Source: Phyto melanocephala | Taxonomy: Eukaryota; Arthropoda; Insecta; Diptera; Rhinophoridae | Direction: 5' to 3' | DNA: 64,000 bases | Assembly (NCBI GenBank): GCA_941918925.1 | Contig: OW799235.1 | Coordinates: forward strand, 106,595,947 to 106,659,946 | Shown here: positions 24,540-37,081 of the stretch, in pieces | How positions within the stretch are numbered: position 1 is the first letter of the stretch | Layout of the letters: every line of letters begins with the position of its first letter | Position numbers and translations under genes: made by a program | The notes under the pieces: model-generated | What the model was told of the DNA's origin: nothing | Seen by the model: only the letters and a program-made list of their open reading frames with translations | Databases searched by the model: none

Positions 24540-25089
24540 AAAAGAGAAAGATAAGAAAGTTACCCAGTGAATTAAGGGCGTTATATGCCAATGTTGGGTG
24601 GCATTGTGGTAATTGAAAGTTCTAACAAAGTTAAGTGGTGAAACAAAGTTTTTTTCTCTTTTAGCTTTTTGCATGAAATTATTCTGAAATAAAGGAAGTA
24701 AAATCGTGAACAATAAAAAAATATATACATTTTTTAGCACCAAAAATAACCAGAGTGTAATAAAGAATTAGGAAGAAAGGGAATTTATGATGTGTAAATT
24801 AAGAATGTAACAGTGTCCTCGGGCGACGAATGGTCAAATTCACAACATTTTTTTAACAACAGAATAAAGTCACAAACATGAAAGTAAACACAAGACTAAA
24901 CAACATAAATAAAACAATAATAAAGGACATAAAAATAAAATGCAATTTTATTTACGGTCATGATTTTATTGTTTGACTGAAATTAAAAAAATGAAAGGAT
25001 AGATTGCGGTTACAAAAAAAAAATTATATAATTTTAAAGCTGGCCACAACAATGTGTTATATTTATTTGAATTCTAACAGAACTCAGAA
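24540..25089. other. AT-rich DNA without recognisable feature
   Basis: Nothing recognised between copy C and the MITE fragment. Confidence 0.5.
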
Positions 25090-25148
25090 GTGAAGAAAAA
25101 AATAATCAGATGACGAATCAAGAGTACCTGATGAATAAATATGCCTTG
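25090..25148. mobile_element. Palindromic hAT-type MITE, terminal fragment
   Basis: Matches one end of the element at 47579-47788 (AATCAGATGACGAATCAAGA, then TACCTGATGAATAAATATGC). It ends at CCTTG directly before the TSD of the 642-bp hAT element. The other half is missing. Confidence 0.8.
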
Positions 25149-25806
25149 GACACAATTAGGGTGATCGACTCGGTTTTCAACCGGTGGAAAACCCGGTTTT
25201 TTTCCTCTTTCAGCTGGCGGTTTTTTCTAAATGTTGATTTTTCGAATATCGAATACACCGGTTCTTTTTTTATCCTAAAAATCCGAATTTTTTATTTTTT
25301 AAAAACCTTTAAAACGTATTTCAAATTAGAGATATCATTTCAAGCAAAATACGTTAGTGCATATTAGTTTAAAAGATCTATTTAACATTTAAAAAATTTA
25401 CAGAAGGACATACAAAAATTTATAACAGCCTTATAAAAAGTCTTATTTATTTATGTATTAATTTATTGTATTTATTTATTTTACTTGTAAAGGGTAGCTT
25501 TTGTCCTTAAATTCAACTTATTAAAACCAAATTAGTCAACTGCATTCATGTCAGTTATTGCGCTATTGCGTATTTGTGCAGCCAAACGTAAAAAACTGTA
25601 AAAATTTCATATTTATATATAAATTTAATTAAAATCTTTTTTTACGATATTTTTTAATTTTTTCTCAAAATATTATATTTTATATATTCGAACCGGTTTT
25701 TTCTCAATTTTCAAATTAGCAACCGGATTTTTTTAAATTTTAAATTTCAAACTATTTGAAAACCGGTCTCTAAAAAAGTCGAATAATCGATCACCCTAGA
25801 CACAAT
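25149..25806. mobile_element. 642-bp hAT-type MITE with 8-bp TSD
   Basis: Element 25157-25798 has the perfect 12-bp terminal inverted repeat TAGGGTGATCGA. GACACAAT flanks it at 25149-25156 and 25799-25806. Near both ends lie several CCGGTT motifs (AACCGGTGG, AAACCCGGTT, GAACCGGTT), possibly subterminal transposase-binding sites. There is no transposase reading. The 8-bp TSD supports hAT. Confidence 0.9.
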
Positions 25807-25809
25807 GTT

Positions 25810-26385
25810 GCATTCCATTAAAGTGTGAAATAGAGACTGAACTAAAATATGTAAAATTAAGATTTTTAAGGCCCTATGCTCCTTATAGGAACGACGGGAA
25901 CATATATATATAAGATTTTTGTTCAAGGCTTTTAATTTGTAAGTGGAATTGCTAAAATCTATAAATTGAAATAAAGACTAGTAAGCATACAATTTAGTTA
26001 TCTTTAGGACAGGTAAATATATATATTTATATATTTCACCATTGCACAGCCCAAACGCATAGAACTATAAGCATGAAATTTAGACTCTTTCTAAGTATGG
26101 CTCCATTTTTAAGGGATTTTTAGATTTTTCAACTTTAAGGAAGTAAAAGTGGGTAAAATTTTTAACGTTATAACAGGTATATTAAAAATATTATAGATTA
26201 ACTTGTAACCTATTCAAACAATTATCTAATAGATATCTGGCCTTTTTTTATTTTCAACCCCTAAGGTGAAAAACGGGTAAAAGCTATAATCTGGTACTTG
26301 TTTGTTACTCTATGTAACTTCTAAACTCAGAAAGTGAGAAGACAAATTCACATTGTATTAGTTAATCCACGAAGGATTTTGGCAC
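25810..26385. other. AT-rich DNA without recognisable feature
   Basis: Nothing recognised. Confidence 0.5.
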
Positions 26386-26388
26386 ATT

Positions 26389-28180
26389 TTTTATACCCGC
26401 CACCAAAATGGTGACCGCAAAGGTAATGAAGGTAAAAATTTTAAAAAAGTTTTTTAATATAATTTAACATTTAAGACTTATTTCAACCTACAAAATTAAA
26501 GGTATGATGATGAAATTGGCTACAGATATCCTTCTAGTTAATGTCATTGTTGTTACAGAAAACTAAGGTGGTTAAATTTGAAGGGCCCATGTTTAAGGTG
26601 AACCACATCTAAACTTCAACTTTTTTCTTGTATTTCATTTGACATTTCTCAATCTCAGACTAACTCAATTTGAACCGTGGAAAGATACGCAATCGAGCAA
26701 CGCTTTTAAATATTAAAGATTTTTATAAAAATGGGCGTTCAAATCAAAATGCATTTCGTGCACTTCGTGATTCTTTTGGTCAACATAATCGTTCGAATTC
26801 ATCCACAATCGTGAGAATTGTAAAAAATATTTAAATGTCTGCACTCATCATCGTGCCCAAAAATTGAGAATCAACAGTGTCATTGAAAATATGGACTATC
26901 GGATCGAAGTGTGCCGCCTAGATTGGGGGGCCATTTGGCCGATATTTTGTTCCATACATAATTGAAGCATACAAATATTATCATTATAAAAATAAATGAT
27001 AATAATTTCATAATAATTTTATTCAAAATCAACATAGTCCCTTAAAATTAAACCACCCATTATAACTTCGGTATGCTAGTAATATGTTTTCGTAAATTTA
27101 GTCTTTCAATGAAAGTTGCCGTTAAAGTACGCGTGTCAATAAAGTTTCTGCTAATAAACATAACTTAGATATTTCAATATAGTCCTTTAGTATTCCAAAA
27201 TCTTTATTCATAGGGAATTTACATGAATTTAAGAGGAAGAAAGTGAATTTAAGGTTAAATTTTAAGGGCCACAGGGTGATTTAAAATATACATTCTCTGC
27301 AGTTTTCTAAAACGGGAAATTTATTAGTAAGATTTTGATCTTTAAACTTCTATAACATTTTGCTTTTAAAAGATTTTCAAACGAAATAAGTTTTGTATAA
27401 TTTTAAAATTCGTTTGCCATTAGTACATGAAAATAAATTGTGTATAATGTTTAGAGATAATTTTTTTTTACTTAGGTCAAAATTTTCCTAAATTCACATT
27501 TTTAATAGAGCATAACATCAGGAGAACATAAGCATAAGTTGTTAGCATGCCATCTAGTAGTTGCTAGTAGAGTCATCTATCTTATCATCTTTATCTTATA
27601 TTTAGCTACAGTACAATAAATGGCGCAGTGTAAGATGAATAAATGCCAATGAATATGACTAATATATTTTTATACAAATTTAAAGAAAAAAGTGTGCGTG
27701 GCACATCTATTTTCCGTTATAACGAAGACTTTGACCAAAAAGCCATGTTTGCAAAATTTCAGAATCGTACATATAGTTTTGTTAGTTTTATTACGTTTTA
27801 AATTTGAAATATACACTGTGCGGTATAAATTTTCGTACATTTTTATCTATAACTCTTTTCCTAAATCATAGATTTAAGCGATTTTCAGGGAAAAATATTC
27901 TTTCGACTCGATAAATATAAGTTCGAAGTTTCATGACTCTACATTTCTGCGTCTGGACACAATTCAATTTTATTCGATGTGCGAAGGACACGGTTTTTTC
28001 GACCTAGTCTTGCTTTACGAGCTACAACTCTCTTCCTAATATTCCGATTCAGCGCATTTTAATACCAAACAAACCTTGTCTATAAGAAAGATTCTGGCAA
28101 AATTTGAGCCTCCTAGCTTTTTCGGTGCGACCTCTATCGAGCTTTCAACAGACGGACAGACCGACAGATAATTATATAAA
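26389..28180. mobile_element. Rearranged DINE-1-like element, copy E1
   Basis: It begins not with the usual left end but with a reversed right end (TATACCCGCCACCAAAATGG). A reversed piece of the 288-bp module follows at about 26490-26565. Then come the nested mariner (26576-27060), the normal region after it, about 430 bp of unrelated sequence (27260-27690), and the family's 3' region, stopping within GACGGACAGACCGACAG. The head is thus an inversion or an end-to-end join of two copies. Confidence 0.65.
26576..27060 (+). mobile_element. Internally deleted mariner nested in copy E1
   Basis: Same element as in copies A-D, with inverted repeats AAGGTGGTTAAATTTGAAGG and the diverged reverse near 27038-27060. 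It retains the C-terminal-like GGGGGGCCATTTGGCCGAT stretch. Confidence 0.75.
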
Positions 28181-28917
28181 AATATGTATCACTTTCTTTG
28201 TAGAGGGTGGTTAAATTTTAAGGGCCACAGGGTGATTTAAAATATACATTCTCAGCATTTTTCTAAAACGGGAAATTTATTAGTAAGATTTTGTTTTTTA
28301 AACTTCTATAACAGTTTACTTTTAAATGATTTTCAAACGAAATAAGTTTTGTATAATTTTAAAATTTGTTAGCCATTAGTACATGAAAATAAATTGTTTA
28401 TAATGTTGAGATCATTTTTTTTACTTAGGTCAAAATTTTCCTAAATTCCCATTTTTAATAGAGCATAACTTCAGGAGAACATAAGCATAAGTTGTTAGCA
28501 TGCCATCTAGTAGTTGCTAGTAGAGTCATCTATCTTATCATCTTTATCTTATATTTAGCTACAGTACAATAAATGGCGCAGTGTAACATGAATAAATGCT
28601 AATATATATGACTAATATATTTTTATAAAAATTTAAAGAAAAAAGTGTGCGTGGCACATCTATTTTCCGTTATAACGAAGACTTTGACCAAAAAGCCATG
28701 TTTGCAAAATTTCAGAATCGTACATATAGTTTTGTCAGTTTTATTACGTTTTAAATTTGAAATATACACTGTGCGGTATAAATTTTCGTACATTTTTATC
28801 TATAACTCTTTTCCTAATTCATAGATTTAAGCGATTTTCAGGGAAAAATATTCTTTTGACTCGATAAATATATATTCGAAGTTTCATGACTACGTTTATG
28901 CGTCTGGACACAATTCA
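27253..28917. repeat. Tandem duplication, offset 956 bp
   Basis: About 700 bp starting GGTTAAATTTTAAGGGCCAC at 27253 recurs from 28209 with only scattered differences. The match ends at TCTGGACACAATTC (about 27966 and 28916). The second unit includes the complete mariner terminal repeat (GAGGGTGGTTAAA) that the first lacks. Confidence 0.88.
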
Positions 28918-29656
28918 AAAGTGAAAGTGGGCGTTACAGTAGGCGTGTCAAAGTTGTTTTTGCTAATGAGTACAACTTAGGTGTTTCAATATAGTCCTTT
29001 TTTTATTCCAAAATCTTTATTAATAGAGAAATTATATGAATTTTAGGTAAAACGTTATATGGGAGGTGGACGTAAAAGTGGGCGTGGCACCTTAATTTTT
29101 TGGCATAGTAATGAAATTGCCTAGGGGGATAGACGTAGCAAAATTTATCATCATACCTCTTATTTTAGCGGTTTTATGAGCTTTTAAATTTCATTAACGG
29201 TAGATAACGTGAAAAGTGGGCGTTATAGTAGGCGTGTCAAAGTTATTTTTGCGAATGAGTACAACTGAGGTGTTTTAATATACGCCTTTATTATTCCAAA
29301 ATCTTTATTAATAGAGAAATTATATGAATTTTAGTTAAAACGTTATATGGGAGATGGGCGTAAAAGTGGGCGTGGCACATTGATTTGCCGTTACAAGAAA
29401 GCGTGTCACCGAAAAGCAAAGTGTGCAAAATTTCAGAGCCACACATCCAATTTTGTTGCTTTTATGACGACCTCTATTGTGCTTTCAACACACGGACAGA
29501 CGGACAGACGGACGGACATAGCTAGGTCGTCATAAAATCAAACCCCAATTCAGAATATATATACTTTATGGGGTCTAAAATGGATATTTCGATGTGTTAC
29601 AAACGGAATGACAAAATGAATATACCCCCACCATTTTTTTGGTGGCGGGTATAAAA
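28181..29656 (-). mobile_element. DINE-1-like element, copy E2 (chimeric)
   Basis: It starts abruptly within the left region just before the mariner site, runs through the duplicated 700 bp, then jumps at about 28917 into a 288-bp module array (landmarks 29054 and 29342). It ends with an intact right terminus. Neither a normal left end nor a full mariner is present. Confidence 0.7.
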
Positions 29657-29659
29657 AAC

Positions 29660-30230
29660 GAAACCAAAATGTATTTGCAATTAATTTTATAAAAATCCGA
29701 ATCAATGAGATCGTTGGCACTGAATTTTTGATATTAGAGATTTTATGTCTGGTTCAATTTTTGTTAACTTTAATCTCATATTTGGCTGCAAGTTCATCGT
29801 TATTCGGTATTTTTTTTTGATTATCACCATTGAGGAAAATCCTTGTTCACATAAATATGTGGAGGTGAAAGGCAACAAATACTTAACTGCTTCACGCTAT
29901 AACGATTCATATTCAGTTTTCTGTTTCATCCAAAATGAAAAAAGATTCGTGTTTTGAAAAGCTATTTCTTGTGTTGGATTACAGGATATATCAATTAATG
30001 ATTCCTTATCTTTAAAGCACAATTTTGAAAAATAGAAATAGTTAAAATTTTAAAAGATTTCGCATACCACCTGGAAATTTTTCGCGTACCATAGGTTGAA
30101 TGGCATTGATCTAGTAAATTATTTAAAAACAAAAGATTTTATTTTTCGGTTGCCCTTATAAACATTTAGTGTTAACCAACGGTTAGCCAGATGTTAAAGG
30201 GATTAGAAAAATAAAATAAATTATTATTGA
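29660..30230. other. AT-rich DNA without recognisable feature
   Basis: A 70-codon open frame at 29745-29957 has no recognisable domain. Otherwise nothing. Confidence 0.5.
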
Positions 30231-30234
30231 AAAA

Positions 30235-30431
30235 TTGTTGGTTGGGTTTTTGAAAAAGTTTTTTATAGTTTTTTTTTTGTTTTATTTTTGAATTCTCATT
30301 TTGTTAATGAGAATTTGAAAATATAACTTATAACATTTTGAACTTTTTCAAGAATTTGGGTAAAAGCTTTACTGATGATGTGGCATAAGCACCACTGAAA
30401 TGCATATAAACCAGCTTAAACCCAACAACCA
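30235..30431. repeat. Short repeat with GTTGGGTTT ends, copy 1
   Basis: Bounded by TTGTTGGTTGGGTTT at left and AAACCCAACAACC at right, an imperfect inverted pair. The whole unit recurs reversed at 37082-37263. Probably a MITE; no clear TSD. Confidence 0.6.
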
Positions 30432-30448
30432 AATAAATTACATTGGAA

Positions 30449-30490
30449 AATTAGTTGGGAGCATATCCCGAATAATCTAGTAAATTATTA
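30449..30490 (+). repeat. Dispersed 40-bp segment, copy 1
   Basis: GGGAGCATATCCCGAATAAT followed by CTAGTAAATTA recurs reversed at 49373-49412. Too short to classify. Confidence 0.6.
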
Positions 30491-31575
30491 TAGTTAAATT
30501 TTTTTAAATTCTAGGGAGGCAAAAATTATTCTAGATGGTAAGCATTACACCCCAAAAATGGCATAGTTACGTCAATGCCTTTACTTACCTTGCTTGCCAA
30601 GAAATAGCGAAAAGCCATACGTTAAGTAGAAAATTTGCTAAAAGAGGGATATTATCAACATGAATTACTGCAATACCTTAACAAAAAATGAAAATTACAA
30701 AATTGAAACAAAATTTAAAATTTATTCACTAAACTAAACATTTATTTTAGGTAATAAATAAGCATACTAAATAGAAGTAGTAATCACGCAGCCGGTATGT
30801 GATGTTAGTATGTTATTCTGTAACAGGATGTCACTACCGAGCTTTTGCTGGGTAAATAGACATAATTATGTGTTGATAGCAAACATGTAACAAATATGGC
30901 GAAACAAATTGATGTTATTTGGTGGCAAAGCCTTTCATTTGGATAATTGAATTGTTATTTTGTAAAAGTATCTCTGCCCTGATAATAACTTTTAATAGCG
31001 CTTTTATGTAAACAAGTTTCATTCTTCATGTTTTAAAAAGAAATTTATCCGTCGAAATGTCATTTAATACGTGTCAAAAAGGAGTTGGCATTAGTTACAC
31101 CCCCCCTTAAGAAACAAAAAAATTAACATTCGTATATCAAATGTGTTACTACGAATATGTGTCTGTTTGTTTGTCGTTCAAAATATTTCTATCCTTTTAT
31201 TTAAATGTACATATGCTTTGGTACAAATACATATTCAAAGTGTACGGTTTATGAGTCGTATCTGATAAAGGCAAACACCAGTGATTTCGTTTGATATAAA
31301 AGAGTGAAACCTTTGAAAAAGATGCGATGATTATAAACGATTTTACTAAAAGTACCAACCCATCATAACATCATAAATAAATAAATTTGAGTATTTACAT
31401 AATTGAGCGGAACTTTCTGAGGTTTTTATCTTTTTATAATATTCTAAATTTTTTCTATCAGTTTAAGACCGACAAATTAACACATTTTTCTCCCTCATAC
31501 TGATAAATCTCCTTTTTGCTTTGTGTTTATTCCAAATGGTATCCTCCTGTCAACAAACAAATATTTTATATAATT
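30491..31575. other. AT-rich DNA without recognisable feature
   Basis: Nothing recognised. Confidence 0.5.
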
Positions 31576-31577
31576 TA

Positions 31578-32786
31578 TCTATATATATAAAAGGAAACTC
31601 TGTGTGTGTGTTAGCTATAGACTCCGAAACTGTAAAACCGATCGGGCTGAAACTTTGGTAAGTTGTTGTACACATACCAGGGAGTGTTTATGGGTTTTAG
31701 TTATCATTTAAGCTACTTGCACTTGACCGATTTTTCTGAAACTTTGCACACATATCGAGCTATCATGACTAAATAATTTCGTGATAAGAAAAGTGGGCGG
31801 GGCAACGCCCCTAAAAAAGTTTTAATTTTGAGGTACTTGCACTGGACCGATTTTTCTGAAACTTTGCACAGATATAGAGCTGTCATGACCTTATAATTTT
31901 GTGATTAAAAAAGTGGGTGGGGCCACGCCCATAAAAAAAAAGTTATAAGTTTGAGGTACTTGCACTGGACCGATTTTTCTGAAACTTTGCACACACACTA
32001 AGCTGTCATGACTTTACAATTTCGTGATTAGAAAAGTGGGCAGTGTCACGCCCATAAAAAATAGGTATTATTTTGAGGTACTTGCACTGGACCGATTTTT
32101 CGGAAACTTTGCACACACACTAAGCTGTCATGATTTTATAATTTTGTGATTATAAAAGTGGGCAGTGATACGCCCATAAAAAAAAGTTATCATTTTGAGG
32201 TATTTGCACTCGACCGATTTTTCTGAAACTTTGCACACATATTGAGCTGTCATGACTTTATAATTTCGTGATTGAAAAAGTGGGCGGGGCCACGCCCATA
32301 AAAAATCAGATCAGCTCAGATCAGATCAGATTTAGCTACTTGCACTGGACCGAATTTTCTGAAACTTTGCAAACATACTGAGCTGTTATGACTTTACACT
32401 TTCTTCATTAGAAAAGTGGGCAGTGTCACGCCCATTAAAAAAAAGGTATCATTTTGAGGTACTTTCACTGGACCGATTTTTTGGAAACTTTGCACACATA
32501 TTGAGTTGTCATGACTATACAGTTTCGTATTTAGAAAAGTGGGCAGTGCCACGCCCATTAAAAAAAGGTATCATTTTGAGGTACTTACACTGGACCGATT
32601 TTTCTGAAACTTTGCACACTTATTGAGCTGTCATGACTATACAGTTTCTTAATTAGAAAAGTGGGCAGTGCCACCCTCATAAAGAAAAAGTTATAGTTTT
32701 TAGCCTTGCACTTGATATTCGATTAAAATTTAGAATGCGATTAAAATTCATGAAGGGGCGTAGCAACGCGCGCCGGGATTGGCTAG
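31578..32786 (+). mobile_element. Non-autonomous Helitron, copy H1
   Basis: Starts TCTATATATATAAAAG after an A and ends GCGCGCCGGG..GGCTAG before a T. This fits the Helitron rule (5' TC, 3' GC-rich hairpin then CTRR, insertion between A and T, no TSD). A conserved start (GTGTGTTAGCTATAGACTCC) and end (GCGTAGCAACGCGCG) are shared with H2-H4. The interior is a tandem array of eight roughly 122-bp modules, each with a GTGGGC..CACGCCC near-palindrome. No Rep/helicase coding sequence. Confidence 0.85.
31793..32690 (+). repeat. Eight ~122-bp modules inside H1
   Basis: The GTGGG landmark recurs at 31793, 31913, 32036, 32158, 32280, 32416, 32539 and 32661. Most spacings are 120-123 bp. The one 136-bp interval contains a local GATCA-type expansion at about 32307-32335. 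Confidence 0.88.
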
Positions 32787-32789
32787 TAA

Positions 32790-34187
32790 TGATATAAAAC
32801 GCATATGTACGAAGTTAATGGTGTTTTATACTTGTTATTACTTTTTGTGATCGCTTAAAAAACACTTAAGAACTTTGGGTAGTTTTTAAATTATCCTTTA
32901 CATAGAATGATGTTTATTTCACACAAGCCAATATGTTTCAAGTATTATATCATTTAGGTAATTTCCCTCTTTTCAAATTCAATTTACATTCATATACTTA
33001 TGTGTACATAATGTAAATATTGTTTCTTTAAAATGATTCTCTTAAACCATTAACATATAATTGTGTATATATGAGTATACATACATATATACATATGCAT
33101 GTTAGTATGAAATATTATCTTTATAAACTTGTGGTTAAATGTTTCTTTTGAAGAATGAGAGTCTATAAACAAAATATTTTTATTGATTTAACACATACAA
33201 GTATCGCATTAAGTATGACAAATAGAGAAAAAGAAACTTGCAAAAGAGTTATAAAATTGAAAAGTAAAGTGAACAAACACAAAAAAAAGGATATTCATAC
33301 AAACATATACATATCTATCTATACACACATAGGCACACACTTAAAAGTGTTTTTTTGTAAGCTGTGAAATAATGGTGTATAAAAGTTAAGCCAACAGTTT
33401 TCCTTTAGTGTTAAAAATAAGAAAATATACTCATAAAATACACACATTTATTCGTACGTTACACTGCGTGCCAATCTTGTAATCAGCCAGAAAGATGAAT
33501 ATGGTACGAATACAAAAGTGTCTAAAGATACTCGTATACATGATTATGTACATATTTACAAACACACTTTAGCATTAAATGTGTGAAAGACTTGAGGGGA
33601 AACAAACACACATTTTGTGTTGAACATGTTTTTCTGAGCGTATGAATAACCAATGAAAAGTTACCCAGTTAACTGTGTATGGCTAAATGTATTCCTTGAA
33701 AAATTTTATTATTTAACTTTATTCTTTCTTTTGTTAAAAAAATTAGCTAAAGTTCTGCGAAATTTTTCAATATCTTCCATAATTATGTTTGTTGGGTCAC
33801 ACACAGCTCTTGTGTGACTATGTACATCTAAAGTCTGAAGTAAATTTGGTTTTATGGATGGAGAACATGTTGCATGCTTTTGTGAATTTTTATGTCAAAA
33901 GAAAAAAGAAAGGTTATATATGCCTACCGACAAAATGTAGTAAGCAAATAAATATCCGGTATTATGTATGGCAAACAATAACACTAAATAGCTACAACAA
34001 TAAAGACGGCAGCAAAAAGAACAACATCACAAACGAATAATAAAAATATTCAAAATTCTTTCCCTACATTTCTGGTGAAACAGCATTGAAAAAAATCAGT
34101 TTTTCCAGAATTTTAAAATGTTTAGAATATATTCTAGTAAAACCAGTTTTTAATTCTTTCCGCTATTTCAAACAAGATACCCAAACT
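32790..34187. other. AT-rich DNA without recognisable feature
   Basis: No gene recognised. Alternating TA/CA-rich patches occur near 33050-33100 and 33290-33340. Confidence 0.5.
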
Positions 34188-34318
34188 GGGGCCGAATTAC
34201 GGCATTCGATCACGATCGAAATTTTACTTGAACGATCGAGTTCGCTGTGCTTTAGGTATAGAGATTCTAATCAGAATTTTACAATTTCGATCACGTTCGA
34301 ATGCCCTAATTCGGCTCC
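34188..34318. mobile_element. 131-bp palindromic MITE
   Basis: The arms GGGGCCGAATTACGGCATTC and, reversed, GGAGCCGAATTAGGGCATTC pair for roughly 40 bp with GATCGAAATT continuing inward. No convincing TSD, so the superfamily is unknown. Confidence 0.75.
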
Positions 34319-34319
34319 T

Positions 34320-35400
34320 GATTTTATGTTCACTGCAATTAGTTTAAAAAAAGAATAATCGGGTAAATATAACAATTGTTGAAGACTTTCTCTTTTAAAA
34401 TGGCGGTGTAAATTCGATCATAACCGAGTTGAATTTAAAGATATTATCAAGTTTGTTTTCAGCATAAAAAAATATTAAGTAAACGTGCATCAAAAGATAA
34501 ATTGATTTAAAAAAATTTATAATAAATAATAAAATCGACCAAATTTGTTTTACTTTAAATTTTTTTTCGAATGTGGCGGGTTATTTTATCATCAGAAATT
34601 AGTTTTTTTTTTTGGAAATGGAAATAGAAGGTTTTGAAAACACGCTCGTTATATGGTCCTTCGGTCTCTTTCAAAGATATGTTTTGCCTTTGTTAAAATA
34701 AAAAGAAGAGATAATTAAAAATGCACTGTAAAATTTATCATTATTAAATCACGTCTGGCTACGTACTTATTGAATTAAAAAACTTTTTCGACGTTCTATT
34801 TCCGATATGTAGGACAAAAGTCACTGTTAGTATTTGTGACATTAATAATATGTACTATTTTATGAACTCAAGTCTGCACAGATAACTGTATACACCGAAT
34901 GGCTGAATTATAATTTTATTTATGGGTAAAATTAATATACAATTTTTTATTAATTTTTCAAAAGAAAAATAAGTTTTTATCAATAGCACTTTAGCATACG
35001 TTTACGAATCAACAAAGGATTTTGTTATATATCTTTAATTTCTAATGTCTGAGATTGTTGTAGTATCAATCCCTATACATTATGTATATGAATACTATTG
35101 CCTCATTATCCGCAAATTAACTTGGAAGCAAAATTGCAAATCAATTAATAATCACAAAGTAGTTACAATTTTACTCAAGAATTTGATTCCAATCGTAAGG
35201 ACTGGTAACAGGTTGTAAAATCGATTATTTATAATAGGTTAGTAAAACTTTTTTCTTTAATAAATTGTTTTTTATATCCTTCACAGTGAGTGTAATTGTA
35301 ATATACTTATATTTGTCATTTCGTGTGAAATTTCTACAATTTTAATTTTCTACCCGATAAAGTATTTTTTAATAGTTTAGGGGAATCGATTAAGCATTAT
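34320..35400. other. AT-rich DNA without recognisable feature
   Basis: Nothing recognised. Confidence 0.5.
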
Positions 35401-36310
35401 CTGTCTATTCGGGTGTAAGTTGAAATCAACTTTTTAAAGCCCCCCAACATTGGCATGACCCGTGTAAGATATCAAAATATAAAACATTTTTGGGAGCAGA
35501 TGGATTTATGAATTCAGTATAATCGTTACATAACTTTCTGAGATATGAGGAAATAAACACGACTGCTTTTATTTTTTTGCTTACTTTTACCATAGATATT
35601 AAAACTTTCCAGCTCTTGGATAATTTTTAGACACGGTTGATAACATTTATAGATTTGGTATTCCTCTACAGAAATTCATGACAAATTTTGTACAAAATTT
35701 TCACTAATCGTTAAAGTTTTAGGCAAACATTATTTCAAAATATATATATTTTAATCTAATCTCATAAATTATTTCTAAGAAAACCTTCCAAGTTGGTTTA
35801 AAACCAACTAATAAATAAGTACCCGAATATAATTGGTTCGGTTATTTTCCTAAAGTTTACAGTTTACATCAGTTTATATAAAACTGATGGAGCCTATTTG
35901 AGATCATATTAAAAGGCTTGAGTATTGAAATAAAGTTATCTATGAAAACAAAAAAATCCAAGATGGCATTCTAGATTAAATGACGAATGAATGAGTCAAA
36001 TATAGTAGTTACAGCTTTAGCCCCTTTAACACTACAATGTTAATATCAAACCTGTACAATGTAGTAAACTATTAAAAAAGTGTAAAATCCAGAATGACGT
36101 ATGAAATAAAGTGGCGGAAAAAAATTTTTCTGACCCCAACAATATGGGCTTTACTAGTAGAATTCATTTAACTATGCAAATTATAAAGAAAGTGACGTAT
36201 TTATTACAAATCTTAAGTCTAGGCTCACCTACGATATGTTATTTATACCAATGTACATGACGTTGAAGTGTATTATCAGTTTCGGCACGGCCGAATAAAT
36301 TGTTCCTGCT
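35400..36310. repeat. Degenerate DINE-1-related relic
   Basis: The right edge TTCGGCACGGCCGAATAA resembles the reversed hairpin end of the DINE-1-like family. The interior (AAGATGGC, TAGATTAAATG) resembles 20930-21120. Strongly diverged. Confidence 0.4.
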
Positions 36311-36572
36311 TGTTTCTTAACTAAAATTTAAAAAAAGATTTAATTATTTTTAATTTCATTCCTAAAGGTAAAACAAATAAACTGTGAACACTAAATCTCG
36401 AGCAGTAAAAAATATAACAAAAAATTGTCTTTGAGACGGGAGTTTGAGTTGTGACACAAGGCGCGTTTTGTTTAATATTTTATGTCAAAAAAAATTGTAT
36501 TAACAGCGTCGATTCAGCATGTATTAGCTTGGCTTTTTAATTTATTGGTTTTGTTTTATATTTATATATATG

Positions 36573-36956
36573 TGACAGCGCATAGAGAAAGGGACCTAAA
36601 TGTAAAAAAAAAACAATTTTCACTTTTTTTTCTTTTTTGATGTGGACAACATCTGAGCATCGAATGAGAACGATCCCATGCCCCAAAAGTGTTTCCTCCT
36701 AGAGATATGCGCGTTTTATAAAAGTGAAGTCGACGATTCTAAGCGTTAATAGAAAGGGAACTAACTGTAAAACTTATTTATTTTTATTTTTTCTTCTACG
36801 AAATTAACAAAATAACTTGATTTTACGAAACTACACAAAATTAATTTTTTTCCTTATGAACAATTTAAAAAAATAGGAAAATCATTTAATCTTTCAAATG
36901 GCTCTCCTAAACAAAACCTGTTTTTACCCTTAGGTCCCTTGCTCTTTGCGCTGTCA
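36573..36956. mobile_element. 384-bp element with long terminal inverted repeats
   Basis: The left end TGACAGCGCATAGAGAAAGG and the reversed right end TGACAGCGCAAAGAGCAAGG both continue as GACCTAA..GTAAAA, giving about 35 bp of terminal repeat. The flanks are both TATAT-rich, so the exact TSD is ambiguous. No coding sequence. Superfamily not assigned. Confidence 0.75.
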
Positions 36957-37081
36957 TATATTATGATTTGCGCATGTGCACTGGCGAAAGTAGATCATTC
37001 TGGCGATAGAATGCACCAAAAAATTATTTTTGTAATTAACAAATGTTTAAAAAATTAACAATTTAAAATAAATATATTTAT

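Noticed and set aside
32423..32626. Two-repeat open frame with LKKRYHFEVL
   Set aside because: It arises from two consecutive Helitron modules. Other module pairs are frameshifted or stopped.
31793..32690. CRISPR-like array
   Set aside because: The repeats are whole modules of about 122 bp with no unique spacers, inside an element with Helitron ends in eukaryotic DNA.
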